Shown: in pieces, positions 1-12,525 of the stretch
Position numbering within the stretch: position 1 is the first letter of the stretch
Layout of the letters: the number at the start of each line of letters is the position of its first letter
From: Sipunculus nudus
Taxonomy: Eukaryota; Annelida; Sipuncula; Golfingiida; Sipunculidae
Assembly (NCBI GenBank): GCA_026874595.1
Contig: CM049314.1
Location: forward strand, 2,317,318-2,381,317
Reading direction: 5' to 3'
Length of the DNA stretch: 64,000 nucleotides
Position numbers and translations under genes: made by a program
The notes under the pieces: generated by a model
Database searches by the model: none
What the model saw: the letters and a program-made list of their open reading frames with translations, nothing else
Told to the model about the DNA's origin: nothing

Positions 1-590
1 TTCTTAAGGATGGCTGGTTATTACTGGAAATATTGTCAGAATTTTGCAGAGGTGGTAAGTCCACTAACGACTTATTGAAAAAGGACAAAGAATTTCACTG
101 GGATGAAAAATTTCAATGTGCTTTTGAAAGAGCCAAAGCAATATTACAAAGTGCACCTGTATAACTGTCTCCAAATTTTGACAAAACATTCTAACTCATG
201 ACAGATGCCAGCGATCTCGGAGTAGGAGCTGTGCTTATTCAAGAAGATGACCTTTGATATAGGCCAGCAAGTTTATTACTACTCAAAGAAATTCCTCTCT
301 CATCAAAAGAATAATTCTACTTTTGAGAAGGAAACTCTTGCATTATTGATGGCGTTTTGAAGTATACTTAAGCTCTACTTCTTATCATGTAACTGTTTAT
401 ACTGATCATAATCCAATCACGTTTCTTCATAAGATGAAAAAAAAATCATAGACTGATGAGATGGAGCTTATCTCTGTCAGAATTTAACCTAGTTATAAGC
501 ATATCAAAGGCTCCGATAACATGTTCGCTGACACGTTATCGAGAAGGCATGAATTGTGGCCTAATTGTCTCTTGTTATAACCTCAAAAGT
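1..590 (+). pseudogene. Ty3/gypsy pol fragment (end of RT, RNase H)
   Basis: Reading across frames gives clear gypsy pol similarity: a connection-type segment (AGYYWKYCQNFAEVVSPLT), then the RNase H start with a TDAS box near 200-215 and VGAVLIQED after it, and finally HIKGSDNMFADTLSRRHE near 495-555, the usual end of RNase H. Several in-frame stops and frame changes mean no protein can be made. No integrase follows; the polypurine tract and LTR come about 200 bp later, so the element has lost its integrase region. The 590-700 stretch has a short direct duplication around GTAGGTTTG. Seen directly: motifs and breaks. The family assignment rests on knowledge of gypsy pol. Confidence 0.8.
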
Positions 591-770
591 AGGTTTGCTC
601 TGTCCTAATGTGTATTTTGACCTACTCAAGAGTAGGTTTGTTATGTCTTGATGTGTATTAAGATAATAATGATGATTTGAGTGTTGTGCTTTGATAATAA
701 TAATGATTAACAATGTATAAGATTGTTATTTAAAATTACTAATGCCTTGTTCCCCTCAACTTCTGTCTTT

Positions 771-784
771 AAAAGGGGGGGGGG
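771..784 (+). other. Polypurine tract of the gypsy element
   Basis: AAAA followed by ten G lies directly before the TGTTGTGG start of the LTR. This is the expected place and composition for the plus-strand primer of an LTR retrotransposon. Confidence 0.65.
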
Positions 785-1393
785 TGTTGTGGACCCCTTG
801 ATATCGCACGACTTTTCCTCTTCTGCGTGGACGCCGCGGTGTTGTGAACCTCTGCAGCCGCACCCGTACTGTTCTTCTGGATCGCCTCTACTATCGCCTC
901 TACTGTTTAGAACGTCGTCCGTTGAAAAATTATCCGATATTTTTGTCGCTGGCATGGAACTCGCCCTATTGACAATCAACTTATTTTTGTCCCTGCAACG
1001 GGACTCGCTCTATTGTGGACTCTATTAACGTGTCGACCCCGGGGAAATGGAGCTTCTTTATTTGTCGGTCGTCCTCCCCCACAATAAACCATGGACTTTT
1101 ATTTGTGAAGCGGAAGGACTTTAATTTCTGTGTTGTGTTACTATGGACCAAAGAATCTTCAGTTGAACATTTGGACTTCAGTTTAGTATTCATTCAGTTG
1201 CAGCCGTTTTAAGAGGCTTTTTAGTATACAATATGTATTGATTCTTTGATTATTTGTTATTTTAAATATTGTTTAGTAATATAGCACCATTTTTGCACTT
1301 AAACCCTTTGTTGTGGTTTTTTTTTGAGAATATGTGTCTGAGGTTTTGTGTTATGGTTCGGCCAGTTAGATTTGCTGAGTGAAAGACAACCGT

Positions 1394-1397
<4 letters not shown>
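785..1397 (+). repeat. Probable 3' LTR of the left gypsy element
   Basis: The segment starts TGTTGTGG right after the polypurine tract and ends CGTAACA right before an (AT)n run, so it has the TG...CA ends of an LTR and is about 613 bp long. The matching 5' LTR would lie left of the window, so the pair cannot be compared. Open reading frames inside it (up to about 100 codons) are not treated as genes. Confidence 0.6.
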
Positions 1398-1448
<51 letters not shown>

Positions 1449-1490
1449 TAGATAGATAGATCGATAGATCGATAGATAGATAGATAGATG
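1398..1490. repeat. (AT)n then (GATA)n microsatellite
   Basis: About 47 bp of AT dinucleotide followed by GATA/GATC tetranucleotides. It directly abuts the LTR end, suggesting insertion into an existing AT repeat. Confidence 0.95.
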
Positions 1491-4400
1491 ATTACATGAA
1501 CGACTAAATGCTAAAGTTCAATATGAATGTTGGTCATTTACGTTCCCATGCTGGCAGGCAAATATGTGGATTGTTGTAGCAAATCGATAGACTCCGCGAT
1601 CAAACAAAACGGAAACAGAAGAAACGTTTTTGAAGACAGGAATAAGGTGAACTATGTGCACGGTGATTCCTGATATGCGAAACATATCAGTGCATCATAA
1701 TGTATAATTGTCATTGAATGTGTTCATGAGTAAGAAATATCCTAAGCCGTCACACATCAATGCGTTTTCATAGCACGGCGGTTGATAAATCACAGTTGTG
1801 TATAACTAAGAAGGATGAGTTTAACATTTTTTTGGCTAATTCTGACCCCCCGTGTCACCCAGGTAAACTATATTTGAGATTAAAGGGGCCCAATCACCTA
1901 TACAGCATGTTGAATTAACATGAACGATAGTGTCTTCTTTTTTAAATAAATTAATTGGTACCTGCCAAAATAATGCCTTAAAACGTTTGCTAACTCCTGT
2001 ACAGGAGTGTCAAAAACATTGGACCGGGCGCAGTCAAAGGCGTCAAAATAAACACAGCCCGTGAGAATCCGTGCATAGGCCGAGCCACTACACCTGTAAT
2101 TCAAGAAATACCCTGACTGACTTGTAATACAGTTTCTCGCTGCCTGAAACTATGCGTGTTGCGTTTGCTCAGGGACCCGATACCCGCTCTCGCACTCTGC
2201 TACCTGTGTCATTTAAGCTAAGGCTCCATTGACCGTCATGTCCATCCGGCATAGGAATAATTTAGGAATAACTTAGGATGTAATTAAGCCAGTGACTGTT
2301 TTGCTTCTATCTTTGACAATGTAAGTTGTATTTTGATGCGGTTTTTTAATCACATTTGATCGTGGTAGCCTTAATTTAGTTGGAGAGACAACTTTTGTGA
2401 TTTTTATATCTCCTTACGGTGAATCTGAATGTGATATTTCTATTATATATATATAAATGTGTGTGATGGGGTTCGATGACAACACCTTCATTGGTTTGAA
2501 TCATTTTATTACGACAACTTGAGTATGAACAAAAAAAACCCTGTAACAAAAAGTACAGAAACTTAATTCAACGTTCCTGTCGAATCAATATGACAAATCA
2601 AATCAAATGCAATGTATTATTAGACAAACTGAACATATAATAAGCTTTGTTTAACCTTAGTAATTAAAAATACTTGTGATTTCATTTTGACACAACATGA
2701 AATATTGTCTGTATTCAGGAAACAGCATAATAAATTGAATGACGATCCCCTCGACTTCCGAACAAGTACATGTAGCGTGTAAGTGATCTGTTTGGACCCT
2801 TTGAATATTAATGTCCGTGCTGAACTGTTACATATTAAAGTTTGGTAAGATTACATTAGTTACAACCAATCTTTACAATAAATGTTGTCGTGACTTATGA
2901 ACACAAATAAAGATTACAAGAATAATGGGTTCATTACACACAACATATTCATCTAACACAAAACAACTCTAAATACTATATTAACCACTTTCATGGGTTC
3001 TCCCTGCGATAATAATCACAGAGGATCGCCGCTTGTTCCTATATGAACCTTGCTACTGTTTACGTGGTACCTGCAATGCCATAAACCTGGACTATAACAT
3101 ATGACCGGGTGTTACCCTTAACTGGCCAGTACTTTCCCCAAGTTACATCCCTTACAGGACACCTACTTCACCAGATCGTTAAGCCTTACACACAAGGATA
3201 TACATATAGTACATGAACAAACAAAACATTAACCCCTTCTGACCCATTGGCCTATACCACGTGAATCCCTGCAGTCATATTATAGTGATATGAATACACC
3301 CCCTGCACGTTAGAGATAGAAACTCCAATGATTACGAACAGAAAAGTTATCACAAGACTAACAACATCATTCACAACCCTTACATTACCTGTATGGTAAA
3401 TACAAGCATCACCATGCATTAATGCAATGGATATATAACCCGATGGGTCCTTTATACCTAATATTACTCATACAGTATATCTCAATATCTTCACAGTACA
3501 TTCAAATAAATCTGCTTTATACCCACAGTATTAGCTTACATTTCTATGAGCGGAATATATCAGATACATGGAACTACATAATAAGGAAAAACTCTACTGT
3601 ACTCACTCTAATCATATTGACATTTGTAACAACTACTTACATTGTTTGCAGCTCACAAGTCTGTGTCGCAGCTCTCAATCAAAAGTATTAGTATTAATGT
3701 GCTTGCTTGTTTGTCCCCATTCCTTTCTTCCGTTGACATGAATATTAAGTATACTATTAGTGAAGCGGCTTGAATGCCGAAGTGTGAAACTTGAGTTAAT
3801 TTATAACTTAGCTGTCGCGGAGCGACTGAAATTGACTAGCTATTTGTAACTACTGTAACGGCGACACATTTATGAATTTAGCATCACTACAGCCTGAAGA
3901 TTCGCGCACTGACAGGGGGTGCATTCTCCTTATATACTGGGTAAAAGGAACCAATTAACGGAACAATTTATACGACTTAGGTAAGCTTTATATGCATATT
4001 GTATGCATGCATTGGACAACTATATAGGAATATAGAAAACTTATTCGTAAGACGTTAGGCCTAATGTATACCCTATTTAATTACCATCACTGGGAATACC
4101 CGTATGTATTTTTCTTACACTTAATCCGGTCTTACACTTAGTCTTCGGTCTTCGTTGACAACATCTTGTATGAATGTCAGCAAATCTGAGGCATTTTATA
4201 GTTGACTGCATGCACCTACCTGGTGTATTGAGTTATGAAACGGGTAAATTCGTGTTCATGTAAGATAACCGATAACCGAATGAGTAATATCTTAGCAATA
4301 TCAAAGTATATCAATAAAGCACCTTGTATCAAAAATAAGTATTGTTCTACAAGGCGATAATTCTGTACCACAGTACGCTTTAAGATGTATAACGTCAAAT

Positions 4401-4577
4401 ATTATAATATCTAAGCAAAACAAATGAGTAAGTACTTTTGTAAATATAATTCCATCTTAATGATAAATATGAAAAATAAAAAAGAATACAATGTTAGAAA
4501 ACGGTTCCTTTGTGCAGTATGTTTTATCAGTATCAATAGTGATTAAGGTTGAAACATGCCTCAACCACATGCACCTT
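1491..4577. other. No gene seen
   Basis: AT-rich sequence with frequent stops in all frames. The longest frame (3422-3691, 89 codons) has ordinary AT-rich composition, no domain and no flanking splice pattern. The last part, before 4577, may be the 3' UTR of the minus-strand transporter gene, but I found no clear polyadenylation signal. Confidence 0.6.
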
Positions 4578-4777
4578 CTATAGCCCCTCATCAACACGTT
4601 CTGTGTCAGGGTCCACGGGAATTTCGTGCTCGTCCTCTTTTCCCGTGTCTTTGGTGGATTTCTCACGTCTTCTCTGATAAACTAGCAGCGCAAAAAGTTT
4701 GACCGCCGAGAGTAAGGTGATAATACCGGCAAAGAGGAAGGGCAGATTTAAATTTCTTGTCCCGTCATAAAGCCAGC
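4578..4777 (-). CDS. MCT-like gene, last coding exon
   Basis: Acceptor TTTTACAG|GC follows a T-rich stretch. The exon begins WLYDGT, continuing GPPAAG of exon 4, gives the last helix ([19 protein letters not shown]) and a charged tail ([11 protein letters not shown], then an acidic stretch), and stops with TAG at 4580-4578. Confidence 0.9.
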
Positions 4778-4835
4778 CTGTAAAAGATTAAATTAATCTT
4801 TATGTGTTACCTTAGTCAGACTGATTTGAAATATG

Positions 4836-4899
<64 letters not shown>

Positions 4900-7800
4900 C
4901 AAAAATATGCAGGAAGACTTTCAAAAACGAAAAAAAGAGTTTCAATCTGCAACCGTTGGCCGGTCTGGTATTTAGTAAAATGTTCGATAGGTAACCACTG
5001 ACCATTTTTCATTGACCAGTGAAAAATTTCAACTTGTAACCACTGAGAGGTCTAGTATCTGGGACTCTTCAGACACTTAAAAATTTAATGAAATTATACA
5101 CCAGCATTGGAATAACAGAACAAGTAAAGCTGTTGGGGGATTTCCGTATGGAAAATCTATATCTTGTTTTCACAGGATGTGTTAAAATCATATATTTCTT
5201 TCTCTCTCCTATTTGAAAATGCTTCCGGTTTATCAATCAGGAAACACTGGGAATAGCTTTACGAAACGCGTGGTTATCTTTAAATGTATTTGGTGCTATG
5301 GTACTTCTAATCATCTTCAATCCTTCTGCATGTGGTAAAATAGGTCTATCAGACATTAACATATGATAGGCACCATGTAAAAAAAGTACTTTAAGGCCAA
5401 AAAAATAAAAGGGTATGGTTCTCAGGCACTTTTTTTCAGAAATCAATGCGGGCGGGCGGTATTTTATTTTTGACCTTTTTTTGTATGTTTCGATAAAATG
5501 TTATATGATCAGGGAAAAGCGGGTAAATGACAGGTTTCTTCTTGCTAAGCAGGCAAAAGCACTACATAACAAAGGAAAACGTATCGAAATTGTATTATTT
5601 TACCATTTTGAATGACAAAATCACAATAAAAATGTTTGATGCGGGGGGTTAAAATTGACGCGGGAGGTGCCTGAGAACCACACCTTTTATTTTTTTTGGC
5701 CTAATTATTCTGGAGAGCTTTAAATACTTAATTAGGTTAGCAGTCACTGTATAAGTAAAGAGAATAGTGATAAAACTCAAAACAATGTTGTATCATTTTC
5801 GGTAAGATACTTAATACTAAAAATTCTGCGTCATTAAAAATGACCACACTTCCATTTACCGACGGTGTTAGGTCTGATTTTACTTGGAAGTTATGAATAA
5901 TTAAATGTATGTTATTTTAAACTTACCGGCGGCTGGTGGTCCTAGTAGTGATCCAATTCCATCACCAATCATTAAAAGTCCGAATGCACTGTTCAGTTTT
6001 TGCACTCCAAATATCCTTGTTAGCACCACAGGCATGACCGCCACCTGAATACCAAAACAGACCCCGTATAAAGCTGCGTAAACCATCAGGGTCGCGAGAA
6101 AGGGTTTCAGGGGAACCAACAAAATGGCGCATCCAGCTCCCGTAGTGCTCAGACCATATAACAAAAGTCGGTCGTAACGTGGAGCATTTGGAACGAAACC
6201 AATCACCATCTTACCTAGGAAATTTGTGAGGCCCACCATGGAGACAAGCCATGGAACGCCATCTTTGGATACACCATGCGTTTTGGCATAATCTGGAAGC
6301 AATACTAAAAGTATCAATGATCCCGTGTTCCACATAATGTTACAAAGGACAAGTATCCATTGTCGGCCATCCTTGAAGAGAGATAAGTCAAATATTTTTC
6401 TCCTCTGTTTTATTTCTTTAGTTGTATGTTGCGATGAACTGCCTTCTATTGAACTTTCCTTGGGGTTGTCTGTATCTTCTTTTTGAATACTGATTGGTCG
6501 CAGTAAAGATGAGGCCACACACATGTTGAGACAGATTCCTGCTGAAATCATATACGCCCCGCGCCACCCGAACAGACGGATCAACTGCCGCAATATCGGT
6601 GGCATGGCGAGTGTCCCGGCTCCAACACCCGCAGTACACAGAGCCACAGCCAGAGGTCGCCTCGTGTTGAAGTAATATCCCACAATCACCACGCTGGGAA
6701 CATAGACCAGTCCAAATCCAAGCCCTTCCGTTTATAAGTAAATTAAAAATCAGTATATTTGTTAATTTCAACGAATTATTATTGTCTTTTGAACCTGGGT
6801 TTGGCTTGTATGTTATCAATCATTTTAATTTCAAATAATTTTCCCGTAAGTCACATGTTCGTTTCGCTAAAATATTAAACATTGATCTAATCAACCCGCA
6901 GAAACTCAGAGACATATTGTATTATAAGTCCACAGATTTAAAATGAATATAAAAACAAGGAGAAGTCTGCGTAATGGGAAAAAAAAGTTGGGTTCAGAAC
7001 TTGGTTTTACATGGTTTTCCTCTGACCGACCTCGCTGAACAGTCGTTTCTAGAGGAAAACATTTTTTGCGGTAAAATAAATAGAAATAATACATATTCTA
7101 TCGCTAAATGTGTTGAATAACAAATGTTGAAATGGAATCTGGTCGCGTGACTTTACATACTTTAAACTAATTAAGATTTTGCTTTATTTAAAATTGAATG
7201 GGATTATTGTATTGACATTTTAACAATTGTTTTCTTCATTCAAGAAATGTAGCTCTATGGTCGTTACTTCATTTCACCATTAGAGGTTTCTGTAACCTGT
7301 GCAACGCCACTTACCCATAAGAATTCCATTGCTAATAAATAGTATATAGATTTGTGTCGCGAAGGTACTAATTATACACCCAGCCGTCGCCAAGAGGGCG
7401 CCACAGGTCACAGTTGCTCGGAATCCGAACCTGTAGGTAAGTATAGTGGAAAAAGGTCCTGTAAATAAACGGAAAAGTTTATAAACAGAAATGTTTATGG
7501 TTGAAAAAAGGTCTTATAAATAACCGGAAATGTTTATAGTGGAAAAAGGTCCTGTAAATTTACGGAAATGTTTACAAACGGAAATGTTCATAGTTGAAAA
7601 ATGTCATGTAAATAAACGGAAATGTTTATAAACGAAAATGTTATAGTGGGAAAAGGTCCTGTAAATAAACGGAAATGTTTAAAACTTCCATGGGGACAGA
7701 AATAAAGAGCTGATATAGGTAGTCTGTGTCAGGGGACAAGGTGACCAGATAACCATATCTTTAAGAATCCTTTGGCGAATTTGACCAGAGCACATTACCA

Positions 7801-10800
7801 AGGACCTGGACTTCATTTGCAAAAAAATTGATCCATGAAAAATGAGGAAATCTGTAGAACAATAATGCTCGTGTATGTAATATAGCTTAGAATATCTCAG
7901 AATTCCTTGCGACAGCACTTATTTCCTTTTAGATTGTTACTTTTACTGTCCTTAATTTGGTATTTAAAATAATTAACTCATGGAGAAATTCACATAATCT
8001 CTTAAATTTATTTGTTCATTTTTCCATATCGAATAGCAAACTGAATTGAACATAAAAATATGCCAAAAATAAATTTCAGCGATAATCTGAAACAAAAAAA
8101 AAAAAAAACAGAAACAAATTAGCAACATCGAACCTGTTCCAAAGAGCAGTCCTGTAGTGATAGAACCAGTGATGGCGGTTGTTCCTTTTCCTTCCTGGAA
8201 TGCATCTAATAATTCAATGAATAGAACACCAGCAGAAAAAGCTATCCCTAAGGCGACGAACTGCAGAAAGAACGAGGCAGCGACCACCACCCAGCCGTAA
8301 CCACCGTCAGGGGGCGCTGCATACCCTAACCCCCATCCCTGTCGCCGCAACAGCCTGTCGTAAAAAAAAAGAACTAAAAATTGTCAGTTTCACAAATACA
8401 CCGATATATACAAATACATTGGCACATAAAAGATACACATATAAAAGTATAAACCGCTCCTCTCCGACATGTCTTAATTACTATTAGGGCTTCACGGCCA
8501 AGAGCTGTGTCACAAATGTACCAATATCCCATTATGTGCAATATAATTTGTATATTAGTATTTTAAACTTAGTTCGAGCATTCTTACATCGATCAGCACA
8601 CATGAATGAGCAAAATTATGTAATAAGCATATTGTTATATACATGTATTCTTAAAATGGAATATCAGGTTTGACAGTGTATCAAACTTTCAATAGGTTCA
8701 ATAATCTGATAATAAACAAAAGTTGACGTGTTTCCTCAATACCATCTGATATGTTGCAGTTCTAGTTATTTTCAAACATCGTAAACTCATACATTTGATC
8801 CGATTAATTAATATAAATATGTAATCTAGCTATTATTTAGTTAAACTGGGGACCAATGGGTCTCGACGCTCAGCTGCATTTTTCTATAAGGATATATGTT
8901 TATGAGGTTTTCCAAAATATTGGTCCTGTGATAAGTTTGAAGCCAACTTGTCTACCTAAACTGGAGTTATAATCCATAAACTAATTTGTGAATGGATGGG
9001 CCCTGTGACCTTAACCTTTGACCTTATGACCCCAAAATCAAAAGGAAACTTCCCCTATTGGCAGGTGCACCACATGTTGATGATGGAAGGATTGAGATGA
9101 AAAGTTTGGCTTAAAATGCATCCAAAATCTCTCTAAAGTAGTGGGTCCTGTGACCTTGACCTTTGATCTCATGACCCCAGAATCAACAGTTCTTACTTTA
9201 GTGTTTGGCCATATATAAGTCAAGTTTGAAACCAATATTTCAAACCAAACTGGTGTTATCATCTTGAAACTAATATGTGGATTGATGCCCCCATGACCTT
9301 GACCTTGTGACCCCTAAATCCATAAGTTACTGCGACTATTGGCAGGTGAGCAACATCTGGAAGATAGAATGTTTGGGACAGAAAGGTTGGCTAAAAATAC
9401 ATCAACAATCTTTTTAAAGAAGTGGATCCTGTGACCATGACCTTTGGCCTTATTACCCCAAAAATCAAAAGGGTTCTTACATTATTGGTGGGTCTTATAT
9501 AAGTCAAAATTGAAACCAATATGTCTATCCGAACTGGAGTTATCAACCAGAAACAAATATGTTGACAGATGGGCCCCTTTGACGATGACCTTTGACCCTG
9601 TGACCCCCAAATCAATCAGTTTCTTCCCCTATTGGTAGCTCAGCTAAATGTACATGATGGAAGGTTTTGGATGGAAAGTCTTACTTAAAATGCATCCCCA
9701 ATCTTTTTAAATAAGTTGGTACTGTGACCTTAACCTTTGACCTCATGACCCCATAATTGAACATAATCTTCCCCTATTGGCAGGTAAGCAATATCTTGAA
9801 GATGGAAGGTTTGGGATGAAAAGTTTGCCTTCAAATGCATAAGAAATGATTCCTGTGACCATGATCTTTGACCGTTGGACCCCAAAATCCACACGGTTCA
9901 TACTTTAGTGGTGAGTCATATATGAGTTAAGTTTGAAACCAACATGTCAAACTAAACTGGAGTTATCATCTGGAAACTAATTTGTGAACAGATGGCCCCT
10001 GTGACCTTGACCTTTGACCTTGTGACCCCAAATTCATTTATGCTCTCTCCATACTGGCAAGTCAGCTAAATGTGCAAAATGGAAAGTTTGGGATGAAAAG
10101 CTTGGCTTAAAATGCAGCCATAATCATTTAAAAAAAGTGAGTCCTGCGACTTTGACCTTTGACCTCATGACCCCAAAATCATATAGGTTCTTGCTTTAGT
10201 GAAGGGTCATATGCAAGTCAGGTTTGAAATCCATGTGTCAATACAACCTGGAGTTATCATCTGGAAACAAATTTGTGTGGATGGACGGATGCACAGACAG
10301 ACAGACAAATAGACAGACAGACAGGGTGATAACTATATGGCATCCACTTGTGATCAATAAACACACCAGTTTTTGGGACACTATATGTAATTACAGCTGA
10401 GAAACTGACATGATTGTTGTCATTTTATAGTAAAATAAAAAATATTGGTTAAAATAACAAAAAATACAGGTGGCGCCAACACTTTTCGGGAACTGACAAG
10501 ACTAGTCATGGTCAATATTCAAGGCAAGATTCATTTCAATCCATGCATTAATTATCAAGATATTGGAGGTTTTGTATTATATTTTTTATTATTCTGGGGG
10601 GTACTTTCAAGCCCCATAGCTCGGAGGATATAGGTCGCAGTGACCTACTTTCAGGTTTCCAAAGAGATTTTTTTATTGACCTCCCTGGATATTCACTTAG
10701 AGGTTTCTAGGTCCAGCAGTTACGATTTGTGCCCTGCTAACGAACGACCGGAAGCCCGGACGCCCGGACGGACAACGGACAAAGCGCCATTCCTATAACT

Positions 10801-12483
10801 CAGTTGACTTACAGTCAGTTGAGCTAAAAATGACGGGCCTCAAAAGTAAACACCCCAATATCGGGGGTTATGAGGCCCGACAGTGACCAGTTCTGGACTA
10901 GCTATTGTTCCGATTGACGAGGTACGGTCGATCTTCAGGTTTGCGGCCAGCGTGCTGATTAGGCCATCCTGGTAAAAGTTTCTGGGTCTAACGGTTACGG
11001 CCTGTGCCCATTTAATAGCCTGATTACATCATTTGAAGGTCAAAATATTAGAGAAAAAATGCATAAATATAGGAAAAACTAAAGGTGGCATCACCAGTCT
11101 TCACAAATTGATGAAACTGTTCGTGGTCCATATGCATGTAAAGAATCATGGCAATCGATGCATTGGTTATTCAGATTCTGGAGCTTATGTATCAAATATT
11201 TAATTGTTCTGGTTCGGAATAACAGGCCCCATGCATGAGCAAGAGAATAGAGATCGCAGTTACCTAATTTCAGGTGTCCTGAGAGAATTTTCAAGGACCT
11301 CCCAGGATGTCAGGTTAGAAGATTCAAGGTACAACAGTAAAGTTTTGGGCCCTCTCTGAATGTCTGGGTACTCAAAATCATGTTTACGATCCCATAGTTC
11401 GCAAAATATGTCACCATGACATAATTTCAGATTTCAAGGATATTAGCCTAGGACCTCCCTGAGTGTAAAGTAAGAATGCAACAATAAAGTTTTGTGCCCT
11501 GTCTGACTGCCTAGGTGCAAAAATATCATATCATGAGATTTGTCCAAGACTTCCCTGGATGTTATAAGGTTCTAGGGCTGGAGGACACAATTTGTGCCAC
11601 ATCTGACTAACTGGTGTTCAAAACACTGTTTTTGGCCCGTATTTCGCGACATATAGGACTCAATGACCTAATTCAGGTTTCAAAGGAGATTTGCCTAGGA
11701 ACTTCCTGGATGTACAGTAAGAAGTTTCTAGGTCTATCGGTTACAGTTTGTGCCCTATAAACGGTCTGATTGCTTCATTTGAAGGTCACAAAAATTGAGG
11801 AAAAAATGCGTAAAATTTAGAACACATTACAGGTGGCGATATCAGTCTATAGGAACTGATGAAACATTGCATGATTAATGTGCATGAAAAGAATCAATGG
11901 GTTATTCAGATACTAGAGACTTTGTTTAAAATTTTTAATTAATCTGAGGGTAATTTCGGAAGATATATAGGTCGCAGTGACTCGATTTCAGGTTTCCAAG
12001 GAGAACTTTCAAGGACCTCTGGGGATATAGAGTTATTGTTGCTATGTCTAACGGTTACAATTTGTGCCAGACGGACGTCAAGACGGACGGCCAGACGGAC
12101 GGATGGACAAAGAGTGATCGTAATAACTCAGATGCCTAAAAATCAGCTATGCTAAAAATCTTCGGGGAGAAAAAGTAACACATTTAAGACCTGTTACCTA
12201 GTTTACTCAAACTGGGCCAAAGCAATTGGGTCATAGTAACGAACAACCTGTATAAGTGTCAATGAAACTGGGTGAAAAGAAGACAAATAAATAAATAATA
12301 ATACTAACGGCAGTAATTAACAAATATCTTCGCCTGTGGCTGTGGATATTTTAGGGTAGTGTCGCGTCTTTGTTATCTTACTCCGGGTCAGCCCTAAACA
12401 TGCGGATTCCATGCAAGACGGTTATAACCAATATAAACAATACACACAGCCTTCCAGGGTGAGGGGATCACTTAATTTGTATA

Positions 12484-12525
<42 letters not shown>

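Noticed and set aside
6418-6819. 133-codon minus frame overlapping MCT exon 4
   Set aside because: A shadow in another frame of a well-supported exon.
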